Assembly (NCBI GenBank): GCA_028871055.1
Contig: JAGWON010000015.1
Location: 17,221 to 81,220, forward strand
Length of the DNA: 64,000 nucleotides
Direction of reading: 5' to 3'
Origin: Alphaproteobacteria bacterium
GTDB lineage: Bacteria > Pseudomonadota > Alphaproteobacteria > ATCC43930 > CGMCC-115725
The notes beneath the pieces are model-generated. The model was not told where the DNA came from and did not search any database. It saw nothing but the letters and a program-made list of their open reading frames with translations. A program made the position numbers and the translations under genes. Shown one piece after another: positions 21,319 through 28,729 of this stretch (positions are counted from its first letter, which is position 1; each line of letters begins with the position of its first letter).

Positions 21319-22530
21319 CTACAGCGCCGCGGTAAGCCGCTTGAAGCCGGCGTCGAGGTCGGCGATCAGGTCGTCGACGTCCTCGAGCCCGGCATGGACG
21401 CGCAGGACGGGGCCGTCCTGCCACGGCACGGCAGTGCGCAAATGCTCGGGATACACCGGCACCAGCAGACTCTCGAAGCCGCCCCACGAGAACCCCATGC
21501 CGAAGAGTTCCAGGCCGTCGAGCAGTATGTCGATCGCGCGCTTCTGGACGCCGGGCTTCAAGACGAAGCTGAACAGGCCCGACGCGCCGGTGAAGTCGCG
21601 TTTCCACAGATGGTGGCCGGGGTCATTTGAGAGCGCGGGATGGAGCACGCGCTCGACCTCGCGCCGCTTGGTAAGCCACTGCGCCAGTTCGAGCGCAGCG
21701 GCCTGGTGCTGCTTCAGCCGCACGCCCGCGGTGCGCAAGCCCCGGAGCGCGAGATAGCAGTCGTCGGGCGCGGCGTGGTTGCCCATCAGCGTTGCCGCCT
21801 CGCGCACCTTGAGGAAATTCTCCTCGTTGGCGACGGCAAGCCCCATCATCGCGTCGGAATGGCCGACGATGTACTTGGTGCCGGCGATGACCTCGACGTC
21901 GCAGCCGAGCGCCAGCGGCTTGCAATAGAGCGGCGCCGCCCAGGTGTTGTCGAACACGGTCTTGATGCCGCGCGTCTTCGCCAACCGGGCGATCGCCCGC
22001 GTATCCTGTATCTCGAAGGTGAGCGAGCCCGGGCTTTCGAGATAGATCACCCGCGTGTTGTCGCGGATCGCCGCGCCGATGCCTTCGCCGATGGTCGGAT
22101 TGTAGAACGTGGTCTCGACGCCGAAGCGCGCGAGAAAGCCATTGCAGAAGCCGCGCACCGGACCATAGACCGAATCCGTCACCAGCACGTGGTCGCCTGC
22201 CTTGACGAAGGCGAGAATCGCCGCATAGCACGCCGCCGCGCCGGAGCAGAACGCGATCGCGCGCGATCCGCCTTCGAGCGCCGCCACCGCCTGCTCGAGC
22301 GCGAAGGTGGTCGGCGTGCCGTAGCGGCCATAGACAACCTGGTCGATGCCGTAGCGGTTCTTCTGCGCCTTTTCGAGATCGGCGACCGTCTGATGGATGA
22401 TGGTCGAGGCGTGATAGACCGGCGGATTGACGACGCCAAAATTGCGCGCTGGATCGCGCCCGGCATGGGCGAGGAGCGTGTCGGGCTTCTTCGATCTGCT
22501 TTTCATCTTGTGACCCGTGCTTTCGCCCAT
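21319..22530 (-). CDS. metC: Cystathionine beta-lyase (PLP-dependent)
   Basis: The 403-residue protein is of the Cys/Met-metabolism PLP family. The Schiff-base lysine is in AGTKYIVGHSDAMMG; YGRYGTPTTFALEQAVAALEGG and GAAACYAAILAF mark the cofactor-binding and substrate regions, and the C-terminal FGMGFSWGGFESL is characteristic of the MetC branch. It cleaves cystathionine to homocysteine, ammonia and pyruvate in methionine synthesis, although other lyase activities are possible in this family. The ATG at 22530 has a weak ribosome site; Met at residue 9 is an alternative. Confidence 0.9.
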   Translation of the reverse strand: MGESTGHKMKSRSKKPDTLLAHAGRDPARNFGVVNPPVYHASTIIHQTVADLEKAQKNRYGIDQVVYGRYGTPTTFALEQAVAALEGGSRAIAFCSGAAACYAAILAFVKAGDHVLVTDSVYGPVRGFCNGFLARFGVETTFYNPTIGEGIGAAIRDNTRVIYLESPGSLTFEIQDTRAIARLAKTRGIKTVFDNTWAAPLYCKPLALGCDVEVIAGTKYIVGHSDAMMGLAVANEENFLKVREAATLMGNHAAPDDCYLALRGLRTAGVRLKQHQAAALELAQWLTKRREVERVLHPALSNDPGHHLWKRDFTGASGLFSFVLKPGVQKRAIDILLDGLELFGMGFSWGGFESLLVPVYPEHLRTAVPWQDGPVLRVHAGLEDVDDLIADLDAGFKRLTAAL

Positions 22531-22614
22531 CTTGCCCGGAGACGCGCGCGCGCGGAAGGGCCGTGCGGCGCTGCGTTCGGCGGCAAAAAATGTTGACGGC
22601 CACGCCGCGCCCCT

Positions 22615-22639
22615 GTAATTAACGCATAGGTTAATTAAC
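22615..22639. promoter_or_regulatory. Twin GTTAATTAAC-like operator upstream of arsR-like gene
   Basis: GTAATTAAC (22615-22623) and the perfect palindrome GTTAATTAAC (22630-22639) lie 18-42 bases before the ArsR-type gene at 22657. TTGACG at 22593-22598 may be the -35 element. AT-rich palindromes at this place are typical operators of autoregulating ArsR proteins. Confidence 0.55.
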
Positions 22640-22656
22640 TAGGCGGTTTATTTGGC

Positions 22657-23076
22657 ATGACGACCGATCGCCTCAGCACCACCTTCGCCGCGCTTGCCGA
22701 TCCGACGCGGCGGGCGATCCTGGCGCGGCTGGCCCTGGGCGAAGCCTCTGTGACCGAGCTGGCCGAGCCGTTCGACATGAGCCTGCCGGCCGTGTCCAAG
22801 CATCTCAAGGTGTTGGAGCGGGCGGGTCTGATCGCGCGCAGCCGCGAGGCGCAATGGCGGCCGTGCCGGATCGAGGCCGGCGCGCTCAAGGACATCGATG
22901 TCTGGCTCAAGCGCTATCGCCGGTTCTGGGACGAGAGCCTCGACCGGCTCGACGTGTATCTGCAAAAGCTTGCAAGGCAAGGAGGAGAGGCGTGGCCTCA
23001 AAAAGTGAAACCCGGGAGGCGATCGAAGCCCGTTCGATTATCTTCGTCCGTACCTTCGATGCGCCGCGCGCGCTAG
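22657..23076 (+). CDS. ArsR-family HTH regulator paired with an AHSA1 protein
   Basis: The 139-residue product has a winged helix-turn-helix (FAALADPTRRAILARLALGEASVTELAEPF, then SLPAVSKHLKVLERAGLI). It has none of the Cys/His clusters of metal sensors. It belongs to the group typically encoded beside SRPBCC/AHSA1 genes. The last 30 or so residues (PGRRSKPVRLSSSVPSMRRAR) arise where its frame runs 85 bases into the next gene; a shorter ancestral protein that lost its stop codon is likely. It probably represses its own operon through the GTTAATTAAC sites. Confidence 0.85.
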   Translation: MTTDRLSTTFAALADPTRRAILARLALGEASVTELAEPFDMSLPAVSKHLKVLERAGLIARSREAQWRPCRIEAGALKDIDVWLKRYRRFWDESLDRLDVYLQKLARQGGEAWPQKVKPGRRSKPVRLSSSVPSMRRAR

Positions 23077-23942
23077 TGTTCTCGGCGTTTTCCAATCCGG
23101 TGCACTTGGCGCAATGGTGGGGGCCGAACGGCTTCACCACCACGACCCACGCATTCGAGTTCCGTCCCGGCGGCGTCTGGCGCTTCGTCATGCATGGGCC
23201 CGATGGACGCGATTACCAGAACCGGATCACCTTCGACGCAATCGCGGCGCCGGAGCGGTTGGTCTATCGCCATGGCGGCGCCGACGACGTCGAGCCGGTC
23301 GAATTCGGCGTCACGGTGACGTTCGCCGACGAAGGCGGCAAGACGCGGCTTACCTGGCACATGCTGTTTCCGAGTGTCGCCAAACGCGACCGCGTTGTTC
23401 GTGAATATGGCGCTGCGGAGGGCCTCAAACAGACGGTCGGCCGCCTGGCCGATCACGTGGCCCGGATCGCCGCGGTCGTGAAAGGCGTGCCCGACTTGGT
23501 CATCACGCGCGTCTACGCCGCGCCGCGCGATCTGGTTTTCATGCTGTGGACCGATCCCAAGCATTTGGCGGAATGGTGGGGACCGCGCGGCTTCACCAAT
23601 CCCGTTTGCGAGGCCGATGCGCGCGCCGGCGGCGCCATCCGCATCCACATGCGCGCGCCCGATAGTCGCACGCATCGCATGACCGGCATCTTCGACGAAG
23701 TCGTGCCGCCCGAACGTCTGGTTTTCACCATCGTTGTTCCCGACGAGAACGGTCAGACGCTGTTCCAGATCCGCAATACCGTGCTGTTCGAGAACGCGGA
23801 CGGCAAAACCCGACTGACACTGCGCGTGACGGTGCTCATGCAAACGGATGCGGCGGCACCATACCTCGCCGGCATGAACGAGGGCTGGAGCCAGACCCTC
23901 GACCGGCTCGCCGAGCGCGTGGCGGCGGTGCGCGGCGGATGA
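22992..23942 (+). CDS. Tandem AHSA1/SRPBCC domain protein
   Basis: Starting at a GTG with GGAGGAG just upstream (22981-22987), this 316-residue protein contains two homologous SRPBCC domains in one chain. The first (about 15-155) has FVRTFDAPRALVFSAFSNPVHLAQWWGP and the second (about 165-310) ITRVYAAPRDLVFMLWTDPKHLAEWWGP (both quoted here only as landmarks: AQWWGPNGF and AEWWGPRGF). AHSA1 domains bind hydrophobic ligands or partner proteins; most bacterial members have one domain. It overlaps the upstream regulator gene by 85 bases, so both are in one operon. The ligand is unknown. Confidence 0.85.
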   Translation: MASKSETREAIEARSIIFVRTFDAPRALVFSAFSNPVHLAQWWGPNGFTTTTHAFEFRPGGVWRFVMHGPDGRDYQNRITFDAIAAPERLVYRHGGADDVEPVEFGVTVTFADEGGKTRLTWHMLFPSVAKRDRVVREYGAAEGLKQTVGRLADHVARIAAVVKGVPDLVITRVYAAPRDLVFMLWTDPKHLAEWWGPRGFTNPVCEADARAGGAIRIHMRAPDSRTHRMTGIFDEVVPPERLVFTIVVPDENGQTLFQIRNTVLFENADGKTRLTLRVTVLMQTDAAAPYLAGMNEGWSQTLDRLAERVAAVRGG

Positions 23943-23947
23943 GAGGC

Positions 23948-25099
23948 TCAGCCGCCGCCGATGGCAACGCCGATCAGCCAGCCGATGCCGAAGGTCACGC
24001 CGGCCGCGGCGAGGCCGATCGCGAGCTGACGCAGGCCGGAGAACAGCACGCCGCGTCCGGTGAACAGCGTCGTGCCGGCGCCGATCAGGAACATGACCGC
24101 GCCGCTCAGCGCCGCGCCCGCCCACACCGCCTGGTTGCCGCTCAGCACGGCAAAAGGCAGGATCGGCATCGCCGCGCCACCCGCGAACAGCAGGAACGAC
24201 GTCGCCGCCGCGATCCACGCCGAGCCGCCGAGTTCGTTCGGATCGATGCCGAGCTCTTCACGCGCCAGCGTGTCGAGCGCGGCGCCCTTGTCGCCGATGA
24301 TGCGCTCGGCCAGCAGCTTCGCCTGGTGCTCGGTCAAACCCTTCGTCTGGTAAATGAGTGCCAGCTCTTCCTGCTCCTCCGCCGGGAAGGTACGCAGCTC
24401 CTCGGCCTCGATGTCGATCTGCGCCTGCGCCAGCTCGCGCGCGCTGTTGACCGAAAGCCATTCGCCCATCGCCATCGAGCACGCGCCGGCGATCAGCCCG
24501 GCGATGCCGGTCACCAGCACGGCGTGGCTGCTGAGCTCGGCGCCGGCGACGCCGGCCACGAGGCTGAGATTGGACACCAGCCCGTCATTGGCGCCGAGCA
24601 CGGCGGCGCGCAGGGCGTTGCCGCCGCCACGGTGGCGGCCCTCGAGCTGCGCCACCTCGCCGCCGGTGAGTCCGCCGCGCGGCGGCCGCGCCAACGCCTG
24701 GATGATGCGCGCATGCGAGCGCTCGTCGGCGGGCAGGCCGGCGGCGGCCGCCTCGGGCTGGGCGTCGTATTGGGTGACGTCGCTGCGCTCGAGCGTGTCG
24801 ATGATCGGCAGCACCGTCGCGACGCCGAAGCGTCGGGCGAACCAGGCGAGAACGCGCGAGCGCAATCCGGGCCGCAGCTTTCCGGCGCGACCGCCGGCGC
24901 CCAGGATGCGCCGCGTCCAGAATTCGGCATGCGCCTCCTCGACACCGGCGAGCCGGCGATAGACCTGTTGCAGCCGTGGGTCGCTCTCGGCCTCGGCGAG
25001 GGCGCGGTAGAGCGCGGCGCTGTCGACCTCGCCCTGCAGGTTGCGGCGGTAGCGGCCGAGATTACCGCGCGCGCCGGCCGCTGGCTTCGTCTCGCTCAT
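23948..25099 (-). CDS. mbfA: Erythrin-VIT iron transporter (MbfA-like)
   Basis: The 383-residue product joins an N-terminal ferritin-like (rubrerythrin) domain, with carboxylate-rich LQGEVDSAALYRALAEAE and GVEEAHAEFW, to a C-terminal VIT1/CCC1 transporter domain (about 170-383). The latter has GANDGLVSNLSLVAGVAGA, MAMGEWLSVNSARE and three further hydrophobic helices. Homologues such as rhizobial MbfA export iron and protect against iron and peroxide stress. The ATG at 25099 (SETKPAAG) is preferred over an upstream in-frame start that lies within the divergent regulatory region. It is divergent from the tetR-efflux operon. Confidence 0.88.
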   Translation of the reverse strand: MSETKPAAGARGNLGRYRRNLQGEVDSAALYRALAEAESDPRLQQVYRRLAGVEEAHAEFWTRRILGAGGRAGKLRPGLRSRVLAWFARRFGVATVLPIIDTLERSDVTQYDAQPEAAAAGLPADERSHARIIQALARPPRGGLTGGEVAQLEGRHRGGGNALRAAVLGANDGLVSNLSLVAGVAGAELSSHAVLVTGIAGLIAGACSMAMGEWLSVNSARELAQAQIDIEAEELRTFPAEEQEELALIYQTKGLTEHQAKLLAERIIGDKGAALDTLAREELGIDPNELGGSAWIAAATSFLLFAGGAAMPILPFAVLSGNQAVWAGAALSGAVMFLIGAGTTLFTGRGVLFSGLRQLAIGLAAAGVTFGIGWLIGVAIGGG

Positions 25100-25137
25100 C
25101 GGCCGATTATAGCCGGAGCCGCCGTGACGGCACGCAT

Positions 25138-25173
25138 GGCTGTCCTGCGGTATTTCTGTGACCGCAGCCATAT
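25138..25173. other. Bulged hairpin between mbfA and tetR
   Basis: ATGGCTG-TCCT-GCGGT pairs with ACCGCAGCCAT around a loop ATTTCTGTG, giving an 11-12 bp stem with a small bulge. It lies in the divergent promoter region; it could be a regulator site or a leader hairpin of mbfA. Confidence 0.4.
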
Positions 25174-25187
25174 CGCGATTTTATAGT

Positions 25188-25214
25188 TTGACACTAGCTA
25201 TCGATCGATATAAT
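25188..25214 (+). promoter_or_regulatory. Promoter with embedded palindrome for the tetR-efflux operon
   Basis: TTGACA (25188-25193) and TATAAT (25209-25214) match the consensus hexamers, with a short 15-base spacer. The perfect 12-base palindrome TATCGATCGATA (25199-25210) fills the spacer and overlaps the -10, a classic place for a TetR-type operator. Confidence 0.65.
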
Positions 25215-25226
25215 TCGAGCCAGCCC

Positions 25227-25940
25227 ATGCTTGCGCCTCAGACCATCCCAACGCGAAGCCGCCGGCGGAGCGCTGCCTCGGCCCGCGGCGCCGACACCCG
25301 CCGCCGTCTGATCGAGACGGCGATCGAGGTCTTCGCCGCACACGGCTACGACGGAACGAGCACCCGGCTACTGGCGGAGCGTGCCGGAGTCAATCTGCCG
25401 GCGATCCAGTACCACTTCGGTAGCAAGGAAGGCCTCTACCGCGCGGTCGTCGGCTACTTCGCCGACTACATCGAGCGGCAGATGGCGCCGATCGGCGGGC
25501 GGGTCAGGGCAGCGCTCGCATCCGGCAAGCCGTCGCATGCGGCGACGCTCGCGCTGCTGACCGAGCTGCTCGAGAATTTCGTCGCGCTCATCTTCGAAGG
25601 CGGCGACGGTGATACCCGCGCCAGCGTCGAGAGCCGCAAGTTGTTCATCGCTCGCGCCGAGCTCGAGCGCTCGGCGGCGCTCGGATCGCTCTATGCGACG
25701 ATGCGACGTTGCGTCGGCGAGCCGTGCGCCGCGCTGGTGGCGCGGTTGATCGGGCGATCGCTCAACGACGAGCAGACCTGGTTGCGCGCCACGGCGGTCC
25801 TCGGCCAGGCGGCGGTATTCTGCAACAAGCCGGCGGCGCACACGCTGCGCTGGAAGAGCGTGAACGGTACGCGGGTGCGCGCGGTGCAGCGCATCGTCTG
25901 CGAGCAGACGCGCGCCATCTTCGCGGAGCCGGGCAGGTGA
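25227..25940 (+). CDS. TetR-family regulator (CecR/DUF1956 type)
   Basis: The 237-residue product has an N-terminal TetR helix-turn-helix (residues 25-75; LIETAIEVFAAHGYDGTSTR, LAERAGVNLPAIQYHFGSKEGLY) and a C-terminal ligand domain like that of CecR/YbiH proteins (ELLENFVALIF, SRKLFIARAELERSAAL). The start ATG at 25227 follows the TTGACA/TATAAT promoter closely. Its stop overlaps the ATG of the outer-membrane factor gene (TGATG), so regulator and pump are one operon. It probably represses the operon via TATCGATCGATA. Confidence 0.9.
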   Translation: MLAPQTIPTRSRRRSAASARGADTRRRLIETAIEVFAAHGYDGTSTRLLAERAGVNLPAIQYHFGSKEGLYRAVVGYFADYIERQMAPIGGRVRAALASGKPSHAATLALLTELLENFVALIFEGGDGDTRASVESRKLFIARAELERSAALGSLYATMRRCVGEPCAALVARLIGRSLNDEQTWLRATAVLGQAAVFCNKPAAHTLRWKSVNGTRVRAVQRIVCEQTRAIFAEPGR

Positions 25941-27406
25941 TGAAAAGACTCCTCGCGATCGTCGCCGCGCTGACGCTCGCCTCATGCGCGGTCGGCCCCG
26001 ACTTCACGAAGCCGGCGGCGCCAGCAGGTGCGGGCTACGCGCCCGAGAAACTGGCCGATACCGCGGCGACGAAGGTCGCCGGCGGCGCGGCACAGCACTT
26101 CGCGGTCGGCCGGGACATTCCCGGCGAATGGTGGACGCTCTTCCATTCGCCGGCGCTCAACGCGCTGGTCGAGGCCGCGCTCCAGCACAATCCCGACCTC
26201 CAGGCGGCGCAGGCCTCGCTGCGCCAGGCGCGCGAGAACGCACTCGCCGCCCAGGGCGGTCTCTATCCGAGCGCCAACGGCAGCGTCCAGCACGAGCGCG
26301 AGAAATTCAACGGCGCCGGTATCGGCAATTCCAAGCTGCACAGCATCTTCTCGTTCAATACCGCCGAGGTCAGCGTCGCTTATTCGCCCGACGTGTTCGG
26401 CGGCGTCCGGCGCGGCGTCGAGGCGGCCGAGGCCGCCGCCGACTATCAGCGCTTCCAACTCGAGGCGGCTTACCTGACGTTGACCTCGAACGTCGTCGGC
26501 GCGGCGGTGCAGGAGGCGAACCTACGCGCCCAAATCGCCACGACTGATGACATCATCAAGGTCGAGAGCGACCAGCTCGGCCTGCTCGAACAGCAGTTCC
26601 GTCTCGGCGCGGTGGCGCGCACGGCGGTGCTGCAGCAAGAAGCGACGCTAGCCCAGGAAAAGGCGACGCTGCCGCCGCTGCGCAAGCAGCTGGCACAACA
26701 GCGCGACCGCATCGCCGCGCTCGCCGGCCGCTTCCCGAACCAGCCGCCCGGCCAGACCTTCGAGCTCGCGTCGCTCACCCTGCCGCAGGACCTGCCGGTG
26801 AGCCTGCCGTCGCGCCTGGTCGAGCAGCGTCCCGACGTGCGCGCGGCCGAGGCGACGCTGCACCAGGCCAGCGCCGAGATCGGCGTCGCGATATCCAACA
26901 TGCTGCCGCAGTTCCCCTTGAGCGCCGACATCGGCACCGAGGCGACCGAAATCGGCAGCTTGTTCAGTTCGGGCACCGGCATCTGGAGCGTCGTCGCCGG
27001 CGTCACCCAGCCGCTGTTTCGCGGCGGCACGCTCTTGCACCAGAAGCGCGCGGCCGACGCCGCGTTCGACGCCGCGGCGGCGCAATATCGCGGCACCGTG
27101 CTGACCGCGTTCCAGAACGTCGCCGACGCGCTGCGCGCGCTGCAATCCGATGCCGACGCGCTGCAGGCGAGTACCGCGGCGGAACGCTTCGCGGCCGAGA
27201 GCCTCGGCCTCGCGCGCGACCAATATCGCCTCGGCGCCGTCAGCTATCTCGCGCTGCTCAACGCCGAAACCACATATCAGCAGACGCGGATCGCCCTCGT
27301 CCAGGTGCAAGCGGCGCGCTATGCCGACACTGCCGCGCTGTTCCAGGCGCTCGGCGGCGGCTGGTGGAACCGCGCCGACGTTGCCCAGAATCAAAGCCGA
27401 GGCTGA
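25940..27406 (+). CDS. RND efflux outer-membrane lipoprotein (NodT/OprM family)
   Basis: The 488-residue protein begins with a lipoprotein signal (MKRLLAIVAALTLASCAVGPDF, cleavage before Cys in LASC) and contains two OEP repeats typical of TolC-like channels: EWWTLFHSPALNALVEAAL, DLQAAQASLRQARENALAAQG, and later LVEQRPDVRAAEATLHQAS and YLALLNAETTYQQTR. It forms the outer-membrane duct of the tripartite pump with the two genes that follow. It starts inside the tetR stop codon and ends four bases before the adaptor gene. Confidence 0.93.
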   Translation: MKRLLAIVAALTLASCAVGPDFTKPAAPAGAGYAPEKLADTAATKVAGGAAQHFAVGRDIPGEWWTLFHSPALNALVEAALQHNPDLQAAQASLRQARENALAAQGGLYPSANGSVQHEREKFNGAGIGNSKLHSIFSFNTAEVSVAYSPDVFGGVRRGVEAAEAAADYQRFQLEAAYLTLTSNVVGAAVQEANLRAQIATTDDIIKVESDQLGLLEQQFRLGAVARTAVLQQEATLAQEKATLPPLRKQLAQQRDRIAALAGRFPNQPPGQTFELASLTLPQDLPVSLPSRLVEQRPDVRAAEATLHQASAEIGVAISNMLPQFPLSADIGTEATEIGSLFSSGTGIWSVVAGVTQPLFRGGTLLHQKRAADAAFDAAAAQYRGTVLTAFQNVADALRALQSDADALQASTAAERFAAESLGLARDQYRLGAVSYLALLNAETTYQQTRIALVQVQAARYADTAALFQALGGGWWNRADVAQNQSRG

Positions 27407-27410
27407 AGCC

Positions 27411-28592
27411 ATGCCGTTCGATCCGCGCGAGGTGAAGCAGCGTCTCCGGGGCCTGACCCCGCTGACCCGGCGCATGATCATCATGCTAGCCGCGGCGGTG
27501 GTCGTGCTGGTCCTCATCTTCGGCTTCGAGGCCTTCCGCTCCGCCATGATCAGCCAAGCCATGAAGGCCTTCGCCAACCCGCCGCAGACGATCTCGACGA
27601 CCGTGGCGACGGCGCAGGAATGGCAGCCGCAGCTCAGCGCCGTCGGCTCCTTGCGCGCGGTCAACGGCGCCGACCTGTCGGTCGAGGTCGACGGCATCGT
27701 CGACCAGGTCCATTTCCATTCGGGCGACGACGTCGCCGCCGGGACGGTGCTGTTGACGCTGCGCGATGCCGACGACGTCGCGCATCTGCGTGCGCTGCAG
27801 GCCAGCGCCGATCTTGCGGCGATCAATGACACGCGGGACCAGAAACAGCTCAAAGTCAACGCCATCAGCAAGGCGCAGGTCGACACCGACGCCGCTACAC
27901 TGCGCAACGCCGAGGCCCAGGTGGCCCAGCAGCAGGCGGTGGTCGACAAGAAGATGCTGCGCGCGCCCTTCGCCGGTCATCTCGGCATTCGCGCCGTCGA
28001 CGTCGGGCAATATCTTGCCGCCGGCACCACGATTGTCACGCTCCAGGCGCTCGATCCGATCTATCTCGACTTCACCCTTCCGCAGCAGGCACTCGCGCAG
28101 ATCCGAAACGGCCAGACGATCGCCGCCACGGTCGATACCTTCCCAGGCGAGACCTTTGCCGGCACGATCACCGCGATCAATCCCAAGGTCGATCCCGCGA
28201 CGCGCAACGTCCAGGTGCGTGCCACGCTCGCCAATCCCGGCCACAAGCTGCTGCCGGGCATGTACGCCAAGGTCGTCATCGACGTCGGTTCGGCGCAGCG
28301 CTACGTCACGCTGCCGCAGACGGCGATCACCTACAATCCCTACGGCGACACGGTCTATCTGGTCGAAAACCAGGGCAAGGACGCGCAGGGCCATCCGCTG
28401 CTGGTGGCGCACCAAACCTTCGTCACGACGGGTTCGACGCGCGGCGACCAGATCGCAGTCCTTAAGGGCATCAAGGCCGGCGACGTCGTGGTTTCGGCCG
28501 GCCAGATGAAGCTGCGCAACGGCGCGCATCTGATCGTCAACAATTCGGTCGAGCCGACCGACAATCCCAATCCGCATCCGCAGGACGAGTAA
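27411..28592 (+). CDS. RND efflux periplasmic adaptor (membrane fusion protein)
   Basis: The 393-residue protein has one N-terminal membrane anchor (residues 23-42, MIIMLAAAVVVLVLIFGF), a biotinyl-lipoyl-like half motif (SVEVDGIVDQVHFHSGDDVAAG), a short coiled hairpin and the second half (MLRAPFAGHLGIRAVDVGQYL), then beta-barrel segments with INPKVDPATRNVQVRATL. This is the HlyD/AcrA adaptor layout that links inner-membrane RND pump and outer-membrane channel. It uses the ATG immediately following the channel gene. Confidence 0.93.
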   Translation: MPFDPREVKQRLRGLTPLTRRMIIMLAAAVVVLVLIFGFEAFRSAMISQAMKAFANPPQTISTTVATAQEWQPQLSAVGSLRAVNGADLSVEVDGIVDQVHFHSGDDVAAGTVLLTLRDADDVAHLRALQASADLAAINDTRDQKQLKVNAISKAQVDTDAATLRNAEAQVAQQQAVVDKKMLRAPFAGHLGIRAVDVGQYLAAGTTIVTLQALDPIYLDFTLPQQALAQIRNGQTIAATVDTFPGETFAGTITAINPKVDPATRNVQVRATLANPGHKLLPGMYAKVVIDVGSAQRYVTLPQTAITYNPYGDTVYLVENQGKDAQGHPLLVAHQTFVTTGSTRGDQIAVLKGIKAGDVVVSAGQMKLRNGAHLIVNNSVEPTDNPNPHPQDE

Positions 28593-28627
28593 AGCGGGGA
28601 TATGACCAGAGTTTTCATTATCGCTCT

Positions 28628-28692
28628 GCCCGTCGCCAGCGCCCCCCTCCTAGTCCCTCCCCCTCGAGGGGGGAGGGTTAGGGTGGGGGTGC
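28628..28692. repeat. CTCGAG-centred palindromic repeat, intergenic copy
   Basis: The C-rich arm GCCCCCCTCCTAGTCCCTCC, the centre CTCGAGGGGGG and the arm AGGGTTAGGGTGGGGGTG make a long imperfect palindrome in the 137-base gap between adaptor and RND genes. Its reverse complement aligns with the pdhC copy over about 57 bases. It could form a hairpin in the efflux mRNA. Confidence 0.88.
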
Positions 28693-28729
28693 TAGGCCGC
28701 ATTGGTTTCGCTGGCTCGGCAGGCGCGCG

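Noticed and set aside
22657..23076. Arsenic or metal sensor role for the second ArsR-family gene
   Set aside because: It has no cysteine pair or histidine cluster of a metal site; it belongs with the AHSA1-linked group.
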